Shown: one piece after another, positions 8,352-16,600 of the stretch
Layout of the letters: the number at the start of each line of letters is the position of its first letter
How positions within the stretch are numbered: position 1 is the first letter of the stretch
Assembly: GCA_964535295.1 (NCBI GenBank)
Contig: CAZHUW010000046.1
Location: forward strand, 1 to 19,088
Direction of reading: 5' to 3'
DNA: 19,088 nt
Origin: SB21 sp964535295
Lineage (GTDB): Bacteria; CLD3; SB21
Notes under the pieces: model-generated
The model's database searches: none
Told to the model about the DNA's origin: nothing
The model's input: only the letters and a program-made list of their open reading frames with translations
Program-made: the position numbers and the translations under genes

Positions 8352-9575
8352 TTAGAACGGAACTGACAATTGCGCTGCTGTCAACATAACAGTTTTTAGG
8401 CCGGATGATTTCTCAAATACGGTCCATTGTTCGACCAGTTTGATACTCGCATCCGTCGTGATTCGAAACCCCATACCGGCTTCGTAACGTTTCACATTGT
8501 AGTCCCATCTATCTTTCTTACCGGTTGCAGGGTCCATTATTTCGCTGAAATTCATCATATCGTAGCGTCCGGCGATGTAAAATTTCGGATGAATTTTATA
8601 TTTCGCGTCGATATACCAACTCCAATTGGACAATGAGCCTTCATCAACTGTCGCATCCCATGTGCTTCGAACAAACTCACTGAATACAATCAAATAGCGA
8701 TAACTTGCTTCAACATCGGCTCCATAGGCCTTTTGGCGGTATTCTCCCTTCCCTTTCCCGTTCTCAAGCAGTCTTTGTTCATCGGCCCATGATAAATAAG
8801 GATTATTGGCGTACGAAACACCGAATTTTAACCCGGCATACGGATTGAGTCCGATCCGCCCGAGAAACTGCTTCCCTTTATTCTTGTCAGCTTCGGGATT
8901 GGAAACGGATCCTTCGGTTACGGCCACCTGATACTCCACCATAGAAATATTTCCAAACAACTCGATGCCAAAATCCCACCGTGCATCGTAAACGGTGGGT
9001 GTGGCGCCGGACAAAACGTGGATGGGCAAATTGCCATTATGCTGTAGCCTTTTACGTTTTAATATAAGCTGTTCCTGATTATTCCACAGATTATTCCAAT
9101 CCAAACTGGTCCGGTATTGCCGCATCAGCGGCTGCCCTATAAGCGGATTCACATCCGAAAATTCGCGTTTAGCGAAATTGCCGAATAAATTGGGTATTTT
9201 CCCTACCATAAAATTGGCCATTTCGTTTGGCACGTTGAATAGCGTGATAAAAGCGCCCTGCAATCTGATTTTTTCTTTGGAAGCATCGTCAAACAAAACC
9301 TCAACATCCGCACGTAGCCTGTCTCTGTGCTGAAATTGAAAATTAAGAAGGGTACGGATATTATTAAAGTTATTATCATCCAATGTATTTGCGTTCAATC
9401 CCGAACCGTCGCCGAAAGTTGTAACCGCGTCGACAATACCCCCGACACCGACGCTGTTTTCGGATGCGTCTTTCATATCGCCAAATTCATCCGGCAGGGA
9501 CTCCTCCTGCGCCCGGAGGCCATGGATCATGACCAAAAAGAGTACGACAAAAATTACATTTCGGAACTTGTTCAT
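8352..9575 (-). CDS. Porin-like outer-membrane beta-barrel protein
   Basis: The 407-residue product has a signal peptide (hydrophobic residues 7-18, likely cleavage after LRA) and then a long series of alternating polar and hydrophobic strands rich in Tyr, Phe and Trp, ending in QLSVPF with a C-terminal Phe, as expected of a barrel inserted by BamA. Segments such as MVGKIPNLFGNF and the regular aromatic strand ends recall the phosphate-selective porin/OprP-like superfamily, but I do not recognise the exact family. It sits 33 bases after a diheme cytochrome gene and 21 bases before the cupredoxin gene, so it probably works with them at the outer membrane. Substrate, or a role as a sheath for electron transfer, is unknown. 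Confidence 0.7.
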   Translation of the reverse strand: MNKFRNVIFVVLFLVMIHGLRAQEESLPDEFGDMKDASENSVGVGGIVDAVTTFGDGSGLNANTLDDNNFNNIRTLLNFQFQHRDRLRADVEVLFDDASKEKIRLQGAFITLFNVPNEMANFMVGKIPNLFGNFAKREFSDVNPLIGQPLMRQYRTSLDWNNLWNNQEQLILKRKRLQHNGNLPIHVLSGATPTVYDARWDFGIELFGNISMVEYQVAVTEGSVSNPEADKNKGKQFLGRIGLNPYAGLKFGVSYANNPYLSWADEQRLLENGKGKGEYRQKAYGADVEASYRYLIVFSEFVRSTWDATVDEGSLSNWSWYIDAKYKIHPKFYIAGRYDMMNFSEIMDPATGKKDRWDYNVKRYEAGMGFRITTDASIKLVEQWTVFEKSSGLKTVMLTAAQLSVPF

Positions 9576-9608
9576 TGTTGAATCCTGATTTAGCTTACAA
9601 TTAAGACT

Positions 9609-10388
9609 CTATAACGTTTTCAAATATTCGATCAAATCGGCTTTTTCTTGTTCGGTCAGGTCAATGTCAAATATCCCGATCGAATTCCATCCCCAAGTGG
9701 TCATCTGAGCGGTTTTAACTGAATCGGCATAGTAATCAACCACATTTCGTAACCCGGTCGCAGAATGATCTCTGAAATACGGTGCAGTGGCAAAGATCCA
9801 TCGCAAAGACGGCACATCGACCTGCGGATTGGCCGGTTTGATTTGTATTTTAAATTTGCCTGTAAAAATTTCACCGGAATGACAAACGTTACATTTCCCT
9901 TGATTTTCAAATACCTGTTTCCCTTTCTGCTGGCTGGCCGTCAGGGATCCGTCGGAATTAAGCCACGGATTCGCCGGAACAAGGAGGGATAACTGATAGG
10001 CTGTTAGCGCGTCCAACTCTTCTTCGCTTGCGCTTCCCTGAAGGATGGTATCAATAACCGTGCGCGTTATTTCCTTTAGATCGTTACCTCCATTGCCCAA
10101 CCACAAATAAGGAGGTGTGTCGGAAACCCCAAATAATGTGGGTGTCGCCACCGAATCCGTAGAAATTTGCGGCAAGAACCATTTCTTATGGTCCATGTCG
10201 CCTCCGGGGTGGCAAGTTGCGCAACTGACCGATTGGCCAAATGTGTTGTCAAATTTAGTGCTATTAAACAGTTTTCTACCCAAACTGATCTGCACATCTT
10301 GACTGACTTTTTCTTTGTCACAAGACGAGAAAAAGTGTCCTAAAAAAATAGCAGAAAGAAATAAAAATAGCCGCTCAAAATGTCTCAT
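9609..10388 (-). CDS. Diheme cytochrome c lipoprotein, MauG/CCP-like (second copy)
   Basis: The 259-residue product has a lipoprotein signal peptide (hydrophobic residues 7-20, then SSC with Cys23). It carries two c-type heme sites, CATCH (56-60) and CNVCH (166-170), in the arrangement of the bacterial cytochrome c peroxidase/MauG family. The C-terminal APYFRDHSATGLRNVVDYY segment matches the conserved APYFHDGS-type region of that family. At about 237 mature residues it is shorter than typical MauG or CCP proteins (over 300). It is a paralogue of the gene 12 bases upstream. Peroxide reduction or electron relay are both possible. The gene is preceded by only a weak AGG element. Confidence 0.85.
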   Translation of the reverse strand: MRHFERLFLFLSAIFLGHFFSSCDKEKVSQDVQISLGRKLFNSTKFDNTFGQSVSCATCHPGGDMDHKKWFLPQISTDSVATPTLFGVSDTPPYLWLGNGGNDLKEITRTVIDTILQGSASEEELDALTAYQLSLLVPANPWLNSDGSLTASQQKGKQVFENQGKCNVCHSGEIFTGKFKIQIKPANPQVDVPSLRWIFATAPYFRDHSATGLRNVVDYYADSVKTAQMTTWGWNSIGIFDIDLTEQEKADLIEYLKTL

Positions 10389-10400
10389 TTTTTACCTAAA

Positions 10401-11159
10401 TTAAAAAGTTCTTAAATATGCGATGAGATCATCGATCTCGCTGTCGGTTAAATTGATCACAAAACCGGCATTGCGAAGTTTATTCTGTGGATCAGAAATA
10501 TAAAAGTAGATCACGTCGCGTAATGTCTTCGCGCTTCCGTTATGAAAGAAATTCGATTTTGAATACATAGCAATCAAACCCGGCGTTTTAAAGGCTCCCC
10601 CCGAACCAATATCTTTTAATCCCCGATTAGTTCCGGTTGGGGCCGGATGGCAAGGTGAGCAATATCCCTTTGATTCGTATACCCTTTTACCCCTCTTTTG
10701 CTCCGCATTCAAATCCCCGTCGTTCTGAGCCCACGGATTAGACGGCGCAATTAAAGACTTTTGATAAGCCACCAGCGCATCGATCTCTTCTTCCGTTGCG
10801 TGCCCGCCCATGATCGTATTCGTATAAAGCCGGGTTACGGAATCGAGGGTTATGTTTTTTCCTGACCAGAGATACGGAGGACCCGTTAATGCAATGCCCC
10901 AAAGCGTAAGTGTCTTCAATGAGTCAGGTATCCCGTCGGTCGAGTCGTGAATCGCCGGAAAATGCCATTTACGATTATCCGTATGGCCCTCGGGATGGCA
11001 AGTCGCACAGCTTTGATCGCCGCTCGCAGACAATCGTAGATCTCTAAAGAGTTCACGGCCTAAAGCAATCTGTGCATCTTCATCGATCTTCTCTTTCTCA
11101 CAACCTGACAAAACGCTCAGGCTCAAGAAAACAGCTCCGATAAATATGATGTTTCTCAT
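10401..11159 (-). CDS. Diheme cytochrome c lipoprotein, MauG/CCP-like (first copy)
   Basis: The 252-residue product begins at the ATG at 11159, which gives a clean lipoprotein signal (MRNIIFIGAVFLSLSVLSGC, Cys20). An in-frame ATG 72 bases upstream would place a hydrophilic extension before the signal and is rejected. Heme sites are CATCH (51-55) and CSPCH (167-171). It aligns along its length with the downstream copy: ALGRELF, SCATCHP, PPYLW, ATEEEIDALVAYQKSL, NPW and GKRVYE blocks are shared. The peroxidase-type motif reads FFHNGSAKTLRDV here. It opens a four-gene cluster with the second cytochrome, a barrel protein and a cupredoxin. The leader lacks a Shine-Dalgarno sequence. Confidence 0.85.
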   Translation of the reverse strand: MRNIIFIGAVFLSLSVLSGCEKEKIDEDAQIALGRELFRDLRLSASGDQSCATCHPEGHTDNRKWHFPAIHDSTDGIPDSLKTLTLWGIALTGPPYLWSGKNITLDSVTRLYTNTIMGGHATEEEIDALVAYQKSLIAPSNPWAQNDGDLNAEQKRGKRVYESKGYCSPCHPAPTGTNRGLKDIGSGGAFKTPGLIAMYSKSNFFHNGSAKTLRDVIYFYISDPQNKLRNAGFVINLTDSEIDDLIAYLRTF

Positions 11160-11204
11160 CAAATCAAAATTAACTAAAATGTTACGATATCTGATTAGAA
11201 TTAA

Positions 11205-11231
11205 GTTATACGAAACCGTCCATGAACTCAA
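11205..11231 (-). promoter_or_regulatory. Candidate promoter of the cytochrome cluster
   Basis: On the minus strand TTGAGT (11231-11226) and TATAAC (11210-11205) are separated by 15 bases, about 45 bases before the first cytochrome start. The spacing is short for sigma70, so this is tentative. Confidence 0.3.
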
Positions 11232-11302
11232 GAATAAAAATGATCGTTCTTGTCCGTCGACGGAAATCGTGAAGAGTTTCCCTTGTCACCAGACAATGTA
11301 TC

Positions 11303-11335
11303 AAAAAAAAAGCCCCTCAAAAGGGACTTTTTTTT
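11303..11335 (-). terminator. Intrinsic terminator of the small exported-protein gene
   Basis: In minus-strand sense a run of A and AGTCCCT pair with AGGGGCT and a run of nine T. The one imperfect pair is a wobble on the minus strand and a C-A mismatch on the plus strand, giving the orientation. It begins 16 bases after the stop of the gene ending at 11352 and separates it from the cytochrome cluster. Confidence 0.8.
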
Positions 11336-11351
11336 GCAATTTCAAAAAAGG

Positions 11352-11804
11352 TTAATTTGAAGCGGGGCCCGACGTACTGCTGGAAACGCTGAACGGAATA
11401 CCGAGCCGGGTCGTTAAATCAATTCCTTGCCCGATTCTCATCTTTTCACCGTCGTAATTTATACTCTGCATGTTCACGTACGTGGTAATGAAAAAAATAC
11501 ATCGTGTGGACCACCAATTATTCCCGTCCACGTAAACATCCGCGACGTCCACCCCCTGTTCTGTTTTTTTATAACTCCAACGGACCACTTTTCCGAAAAT
11601 ATCCACATCTGTTTTATCGTTCTTTTTGAAAACGATCCGGATAGGGACGGTCCCGCTTATTTCACCTTCTTTGGAAAACCCGGACGTTCCAACCGGAGTG
11701 CATTTGATTTCTATCCTTTCCGCTCCTGCCGTGATCGTATGTTTCTCCTGTGCGAAAAGTTCCTGGGAAAGCACTAATGCGAGGGCAAGCAAAAAGATTT
11801 TCAC
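11352..11804 (-). CDS. Exported protein of unknown function (150 residues)
   Basis: I do not recognise this protein. The start is taken as GTG at 11804 because AAGGAGG lies 6 bases upstream and the product then opens with a signal peptide (MKIFLLALALVLSQELFAQ). An ATG 72 bases further upstream would prepend a basic leader and ignore this ribosome binding site. The mature part of about 130 residues looks like an all-beta domain with strands such as ERIEIKCTPVG, TVPIRIVFKK, VADVYVDGNNWWST and MQSINYDGEKMRI, ending in a Ser/Thr/Gly tail. Cys residues in IEIKCTP and STRCIFF could form a disulfide. It has its own terminator and lies between the dehydrogenase gene and the cytochrome cluster. Confidence 0.65.
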   Translation of the reverse strand: MKIFLLALALVLSQELFAQEKHTITAGAERIEIKCTPVGTSGFSKEGEISGTVPIRIVFKKNDKTDVDIFGKVVRWSYKKTEQGVDVADVYVDGNNWWSTRCIFFITTYVNMQSINYDGEKMRIGQGIDLTTRLGIPFSVSSSTSGPASN

Positions 11805-11810
11805 GGAATA

Positions 11811-11817
11811 CCTCCTT
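11811..11817 (-). promoter_or_regulatory. Ribosome binding site fixing a GTG start
   Basis: AAGGAGG in minus-strand sense lies 6 bases before the GTG at 11804. It is one of the strongest Shine-Dalgarno matches in the window and decides the start of the small exported-protein gene. Confidence 0.8.
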
Positions 11818-11931
11818 GAAAATTGTTTACGAAAACTGTCTCTGATTATCCCTAAAATAATCCAAATCGCGGTCAAATTCTACAAAATAATTCAAAAAAA
11901 CAAAATCAGATAATTCTCAATGAAACCTCAT

Positions 11932-12789
11932 TTACTTCTTTGAATAATCATAGAACCCTCGGCCGCTCTTTGCTCCGAGATATCCCGCATTGATCATCTT
12001 CTTGAGCAACGGGCACGGACGATATTTATCATCTCCGAGACCATCATGCATAACATTCATAATAAACAGGCAGACATCCAACCCAATAAAGTCGGCCAAC
12101 TGCAGTGGCCCCATGGGATGATTCATGCCTAATTTCATTACGGAATCGATCGATTCTTTCGTTGCAACACCTTCCATCAGACAGAATATCGCTTCATTGA
12201 TCATAGGCATAAGCACGCGATTGGAAATGAAACCAGGATAATCGTTCACCTCCACAGGAACCTTTTCAAGCTTTTCGGTCAACGTTTTTACGATAGCGTA
12301 GGTTGCATCGCTGGTAGCAAGCCCCCGGATAATTTCAACCAGTTTCATGACCGGGACTGGATTCATAAAATGCATCCCGATGACCTTGTCCGCCCTTTTT
12401 GTCACTCCAGCGATCTGAGTAATGGAAATGGATGATGTATTGGTCGCAAAAATAGCGTCAGGCTTGCAAATGGAATCGAGTGTTTTGAATAACTGAGATT
12501 TAATTTCAAAATTCTCTGTAGCGGCCTCGACGATAATATCGCAGATTGCTGCATCCTTTACTTCGGTAGACCAGGAAATCTTGTCAATGGTCGCCTTTTT
12601 TTGCTCTTCGGTCAAAGTTCCTTTTGAAACCTGACGCCCTAAGTTCTTTTCGATTGTAGCTTTTGCCTTGTCTAAAAATGCCTGGCTAATATCAATCAGT
12701 TTGACCTGATGCCCGTATTGGGCGAATACGTGAGCAATGCCATTGCCCATGGTTCCTGCGCCGATAACGGCAACTTGTTTGATTTCCAC
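11932..12789 (-). CDS. hbd: 3-hydroxybutyryl-CoA dehydrogenase
   Basis: This enzyme interconverts acetoacetyl-CoA and 3-hydroxybutyryl-CoA with NAD(P)H, in butyrate/polyhydroxybutyrate or fatty-acid metabolism. With the GTG start at 12789 the product has 285 residues, the usual size. The Rossmann NAD site is GAGTMG (10-15). The catalytic pair is His140 (GMHFMNP) and Glu152 (LVEII), and NYPGFISNRVLMPMINEAI begins the C-terminal domain. The GTG start is favoured by GGAGAAA just upstream and by the conserved N-terminus beginning right there. A longer in-frame ATG at 12894 would run through the terminator of the upstream gene and is rejected. The gene appears to be transcribed on its own; a TATAAT lies 34 bases upstream. 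The exact chain-length preference is not readable. Confidence 0.92.
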   Translation of the reverse strand: MEIKQVAVIGAGTMGNGIAHVFAQYGHQVKLIDISQAFLDKAKATIEKNLGRQVSKGTLTEEQKKATIDKISWSTEVKDAAICDIIVEAATENFEIKSQLFKTLDSICKPDAIFATNTSSISITQIAGVTKRADKVIGMHFMNPVPVMKLVEIIRGLATSDATYAIVKTLTEKLEKVPVEVNDYPGFISNRVLMPMINEAIFCLMEGVATKESIDSVMKLGMNHPMGPLQLADFIGLDVCLFIMNVMHDGLGDDKYRPCPLLKKMINAGYLGAKSGRGFYDYSKK

Positions 12790-12793
12790 TGTA

Positions 12794-12800
12794 TTTCTCC
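12794..12800 (-). promoter_or_regulatory. Ribosome binding site fixing the hbd GTG start
   Basis: GGAGAAA in minus-strand sense ends 4 bases before the GTG at 12789, with the GGAG core 7 bases away. No comparable site precedes any longer start. Confidence 0.7.
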
Positions 12801-12822
12801 GATTTATTTCCGGTAAGATCGT

Positions 12823-12828
12823 ATTATA
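12823..12828 (-). promoter_or_regulatory. Candidate -10 element for hbd
   Basis: A perfect TATAAT in minus-strand sense lies between the upstream terminator and hbd. No good -35 match is seen at the standard distance, so only the -10 element is listed. Confidence 0.35.
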
Positions 12829-12869
12829 AATTGCAGGACAATTTACTTTTTTAGGAACTGAATAACAAC

Positions 12870-12900
12870 AAAAAAAGCCTGTGCAAATCTGCACAGGCTT
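12870..12900 (-). terminator. Intrinsic terminator of the receiver gene
   Basis: A perfect 11-base stem (AAGCCTGTGCA with TGCACAGGCTT) and a 4-base loop is followed on the minus strand by an unbroken T run. It begins about 31 bases after the receiver stop and separates it from hbd. It is the best-formed hairpin in the window. Confidence 0.9.
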
Positions 12901-12931
12901 CGTTCTAAACTAACGCAGACATGGTCAGGTC

Positions 12932-13303
12932 CTAGACCATGGCCATTTGACTCTTGTCGAGAACTCTGTGAATTTCCATTTTCAGTTCCGACAAGTCAGA
13001 AGACTTAACCACATACGCTTCCGCTGCCCAGCTCATGAAATCATTCTTGTAGTGCGAGTAAGCCGAATTAATAATCACGGGAATAGCCATTCGATGATCC
13101 AGCATCCGTGTCAATAGTTCCATTCCGTCACCTTCGGGCATCATAATGTCCAAGACAATCAGATCAGGCTGATCCATCTTCATTTTTGACATCGCTTCTC
13201 TGCCGTTGGACAAGCACGTCACTTCATGCCCCATCCCTTCTAATTCCGTACGATACAAAAGTCTTAAGCTTGGCTCGTCCTCTATCACATAGATTTTAGC
13301 CAT
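12932..13303 (-). CDS. Stand-alone CheY-like response regulator receiver
   Basis: The 123-residue product is a single receiver domain with no output domain. The acidic pocket is Asp9/Glu10 (IEDEP), the phosphoacceptor is Asp52 (IVLDIMMP), the switch Ser is Ser80 (VIINSAYS) and the conserved Lys is Lys100 (YVVKSSDL). All catalytic residues are present, so it should be phosphorylatable. An AGGAAGGGG stretch precedes the ATG. It has its own terminator. The large sensor kinase gene starts 334 bases away on the other strand and lacks a receiver, so it is the obvious candidate partner; this pairing is inferred from position only. Confidence 0.92.
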   Translation of the reverse strand: MAKIYVIEDEPSLRLLYRTELEGMGHEVTCLSNGREAMSKMKMDQPDLIVLDIMMPEGDGMELLTRMLDHRMAIPVIINSAYSHYKNDFMSWAAEAYVVKSSDLSELKMEIHRVLDKSQMAMV

Positions 13304-13637
13304 TTAAGACCCCTTCCTTTCGTTAGATTAGAATTTGTACAAGATGTGCAGGCTGTAGAAAGTGTATAGGAACCTATTACTTTAACTCAATGATATTTAA
13401 AAAAGTTCCATCCCAATTGTTCTGAGTAACTCACCCTCAAAGTGCACCAATAGAAATTCATGACCAATGTCATAGTAATTTGAATGGGAAGTGCTTATCT
13501 TTTACAGTTATATGTATAAAATGGAAATAATTATGCGGATTCTGGCTAGTACTTGTTACTTTATTTGAAATTCTTTAGATTTTGTTCAAGTCTTGACTCA
13601 TCGTCAATTCTTACCGTAGAAAGAACCGGCAGATCCT
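13304..13637. other. 334-base divergent intergenic region
   Basis: This AT-rich stretch separates the receiver gene (minus) from the sensor kinase gene (plus). It holds a candidate receiver promoter at 13363-13390 and a small inverted repeat (ATAGG-AA-CCTAT, 13366-13377) overlapping it. For the plus strand I find only weak matches, such as TATAAA near 13516, with no convincing -35. No RNA gene or coding signal was recognised. Confidence 0.6.
13363..13390 (-). promoter_or_regulatory. Candidate promoter for the receiver gene
   Basis: On the minus strand TTGAGT (13390-13385) and TATACA (13368-13363) are 16 bases apart, about 60 bases before the receiver start. An ATAGG-AA-CCTAT dyad overlaps the -10 side and spacer, where a regulator could bind. 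Confidence 0.4.
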
Positions 13638-16600
13638 ATGCATGAACGGTTAAATCGACATAATCAAAATCAGCTGACCCTTTCTTTCTTCATAGCCTCT
13701 TTTTTCATCTTTCTGCCTTCTTTGCTGATTTCACAAACCATCCCACTTAAATTCAACCGTCTTTCTATACAGCAGGGTCTATCCCAGGGAAGCATCAATT
13801 GCATCAATCAGGATTCCGAAGGTTTCATATGGTTTGGAACTCAGGACGGATTGAACCGGTATGATGGCTACACATTTAAAATATTCAGGCATGACCCCCA
13901 AGATACGAATTCCATACCAAATGAATGGATACACAGCTTGTATAAGGACAGCAAAGGTGATCTGTGGGTAGGAACTGACGGGGGCGGTCTGTGCAGGCGG
14001 AAATCGGGAGAAATGGGTTTCAAAACCATCGTTATCACTACTCCACAAAACCGTCAAAGCAGATATCCTATTAAAGCTATCATTGAGGATAACTCGGGAA
14101 AATTGTGGATCGGTACCGACGGTGATGGCCTGATATCCTATGATTCTGAAAAAGGATTCTTCGAGCAATTTGAACGCCAATTGACCAATACGAATTCGTT
14201 AAGCTCGAATTCCGTCCATTGTCTCGCACAGGATTCCGCAGGCTTTTTGTGGATAGGCACTGGCGGTGGCGGCTTGGACCGGTATGACCCAAAGACCGGA
14301 GCATTCACTCACTACCGGCGTGAAAACGGTCTGAAAGATGAATTCATCCGCTCATTACTTATTGACTCATCGGGTCAGCTTTATGTTGGAACGGACAGCG
14401 GCTTACATATGTTCGACAAAGCTCTCGACCGCTTCATTCACTTTCCATTGAGGGATCGTCATTCGGAACGGGATGACTATTCTGTTCGAAGTATCCTGCA
14501 AGATGGATCGGGAAAAATCTGGACCGGAAGTTACGGAAACGGGCTGGGTCGTGCGGATACGCAAACAAGGACTGTAGTTGCCAATTACAGCCGCTGGGAT
14601 GAGGACAATATGCCAGCCAATGACTTTATAAATTCCCTTTATGAAGACAATTCCGGGCTATTGTGGATCGGCACCGACGGTGACGGCGTAAGCCAGTTGA
14701 TACGAAACGCACAAAAACTGATCCACTTCCGCCATGATAATCATCAGCCGTCCGGACTGAGTGAAAAATTCGTATTTTCTTTCTGTGAGGATCCGAAGGG
14801 AAATTTGTGGGTCGGCACGTATGGGGGCGGTTTGAACAAACTTGATCCGGCAGAATCAGCGTTCGTCCACTACAAGGAAACCGGTAATTCCGAACCGTCG
14901 CCCGGCAGTAATAACATCTTCTCTCTTCTAACTGATTCTAAGGGTACTATTTGGATCGGAACGGCCGATGCAGGTCTCGACAAATTTGATCCGGTGCTCC
15001 ATCAGTTTAAGCATTATTCCAAACAATCAGGCCATGGACTTCGATCCAATGTTATCAGGGCGCTTGCCCTTGATTCTGCTGGAGTCATATGGTGCGGTAC
15101 CGATGCCGGTCTCTATCGTTTTGATACGACCACTGAAAAGTTTACGGAATATTCCTTCAAACCAGGTCTGACCGGTGGGATCAGCGACAACATGATTTGG
15201 TGTCTTTATGTCGACCGTGCCGGCATATTATGGGTCGGAACACGTAACGGAGGCTTAAACCGCTTTGATCCGTCGACGGAGACATTCACAACATACAAAA
15301 ATGACCCCCGGATTACTAATACTCTACCGCCTAACGGTATCTGGAGTCTATGCGAAGATCGATCCGGAAGGCTCTGGGTCGGTACAGCCGGGGGCGGTCT
15401 GACTCTATTTGGCCGAAAATCCAATACCTTCACCCGATTTACGGAAAAGGAAGGTTTACCTAACCAAGTCATCTACGGTATTCTGGAGGACGATTCCGGC
15501 TGCCTATGGCTTAGCACCAACAAAGGCATTTCTAAATTCGATCCACAAAAAAAGTCTTTTACGAATTACGATATGAAAGACGGTCTCCAAAGTAACGAAT
15601 TCAACAGCGGGGCATTTTACAAGAATAAAAAAGGTGAACTCATGTTCGGCGGCGTTAATGGATTTACCATGTTCAACCCGGCTGACATTAAGGCAAATCC
15701 TAACATTCCTCCTGTCGTGTTGACATCATTCAAAAAACTTGATGAAGTCATCCCTCTACCGCCGACCGGCGTTTCCCAGATAGACCTCACTTATAAAGAG
15801 AATGTGATTTCTTTTGAATTTTCTGCTCTGGATTTCACGCGCCCTGAGAAGAATCAATATGCTTATATGATGGAGGGATTTGACGGCGGATGGATAAACG
15901 CCGGTCATAAACACGATGTCACTTATACGAACCTCGATCACGGATCCTATACATTCAAGGTCAAAGCATCAAACAGTGACGGTGTCTGGAACGAAAAGGG
16001 ATTTTCGGTCCTCATTCACATTTCTCCTCCATTCTGGAAAACGTGGTGGTTCTGGTTTATCGGGCTGAGCGGCTTTGTGTTTATTCTCTACCGCGCCTAC
16101 AAATACCGGACGAGGAAGATCAAAAGAAAAAACAAAGAACTCGAAATGATGGTTGCGGACCGGACACATAATCTGGAAAAAGCCAATACCGAATTGAAGA
16201 TTGCCAATGAAAAGATTTTGCAGGCCAATGAGGTCCGGTCCCGATTTCTTGCGAATATGAGCCATGAACTAAGGACCCCTCTCAACTCCATCATTGGTTT
16301 TACAGATCTTCTCATCCAAGGCGTTCTCGGGAAAGTGCCAAACGAACAGGAAGAGGCGATCCATGCGATATCATCGAGCAGTAAAAATCTGCTTAAGCTG
16401 ATCAATGACGTTTTGGATCTTTCGAAGATCGAAGCGGGTAAAATGAATCTCAAATGCAAACCGGTTCATCTCGACGAAATCATTCATGATGCCCGCAACA
16501 TCATGCAACCCTTATTTGAACAAAAAATACATTTCTTTGAGATGAAAATCCCAGCAGAAAGTATGATCATAACGGTTGATGATAACAAGATCCGCCAGGT

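Noticed and set aside
11160..11231. N-terminal extension of the first cytochrome from the ATG at 11231
   Set aside because: It would place 24 hydrophilic and basic residues before an ideal lipoprotein signal and overlaps the candidate promoter.
11877..11931. T-rich stretch downstream of hbd as a terminator
   Set aside because: A run of seven T is present on the minus strand but no stable hairpin precedes it.
13548..13565. TGGC...TTGTTAC resembling a sigma54 promoter upstream of the kinase gene
   Set aside because: The -12 GC is absent at the required distance from GG, so the match fails at an essential position.
13779..14304. Minus-strand open frames within the sensor kinase gene
   Set aside because: The plus strand here encodes clear Reg_prop repeats; the antisense frames mirror the repeat periodicity and show no start signals.
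13638..15700. Repeated GGATCGGTAC-like segments as DNA repeats
   Set aside because: They encode the recurring W-(I/V)-G-T motif of the propeller blades at irregular DNA identity, so they are protein repeats and not CRISPR or mobile-element repeats.
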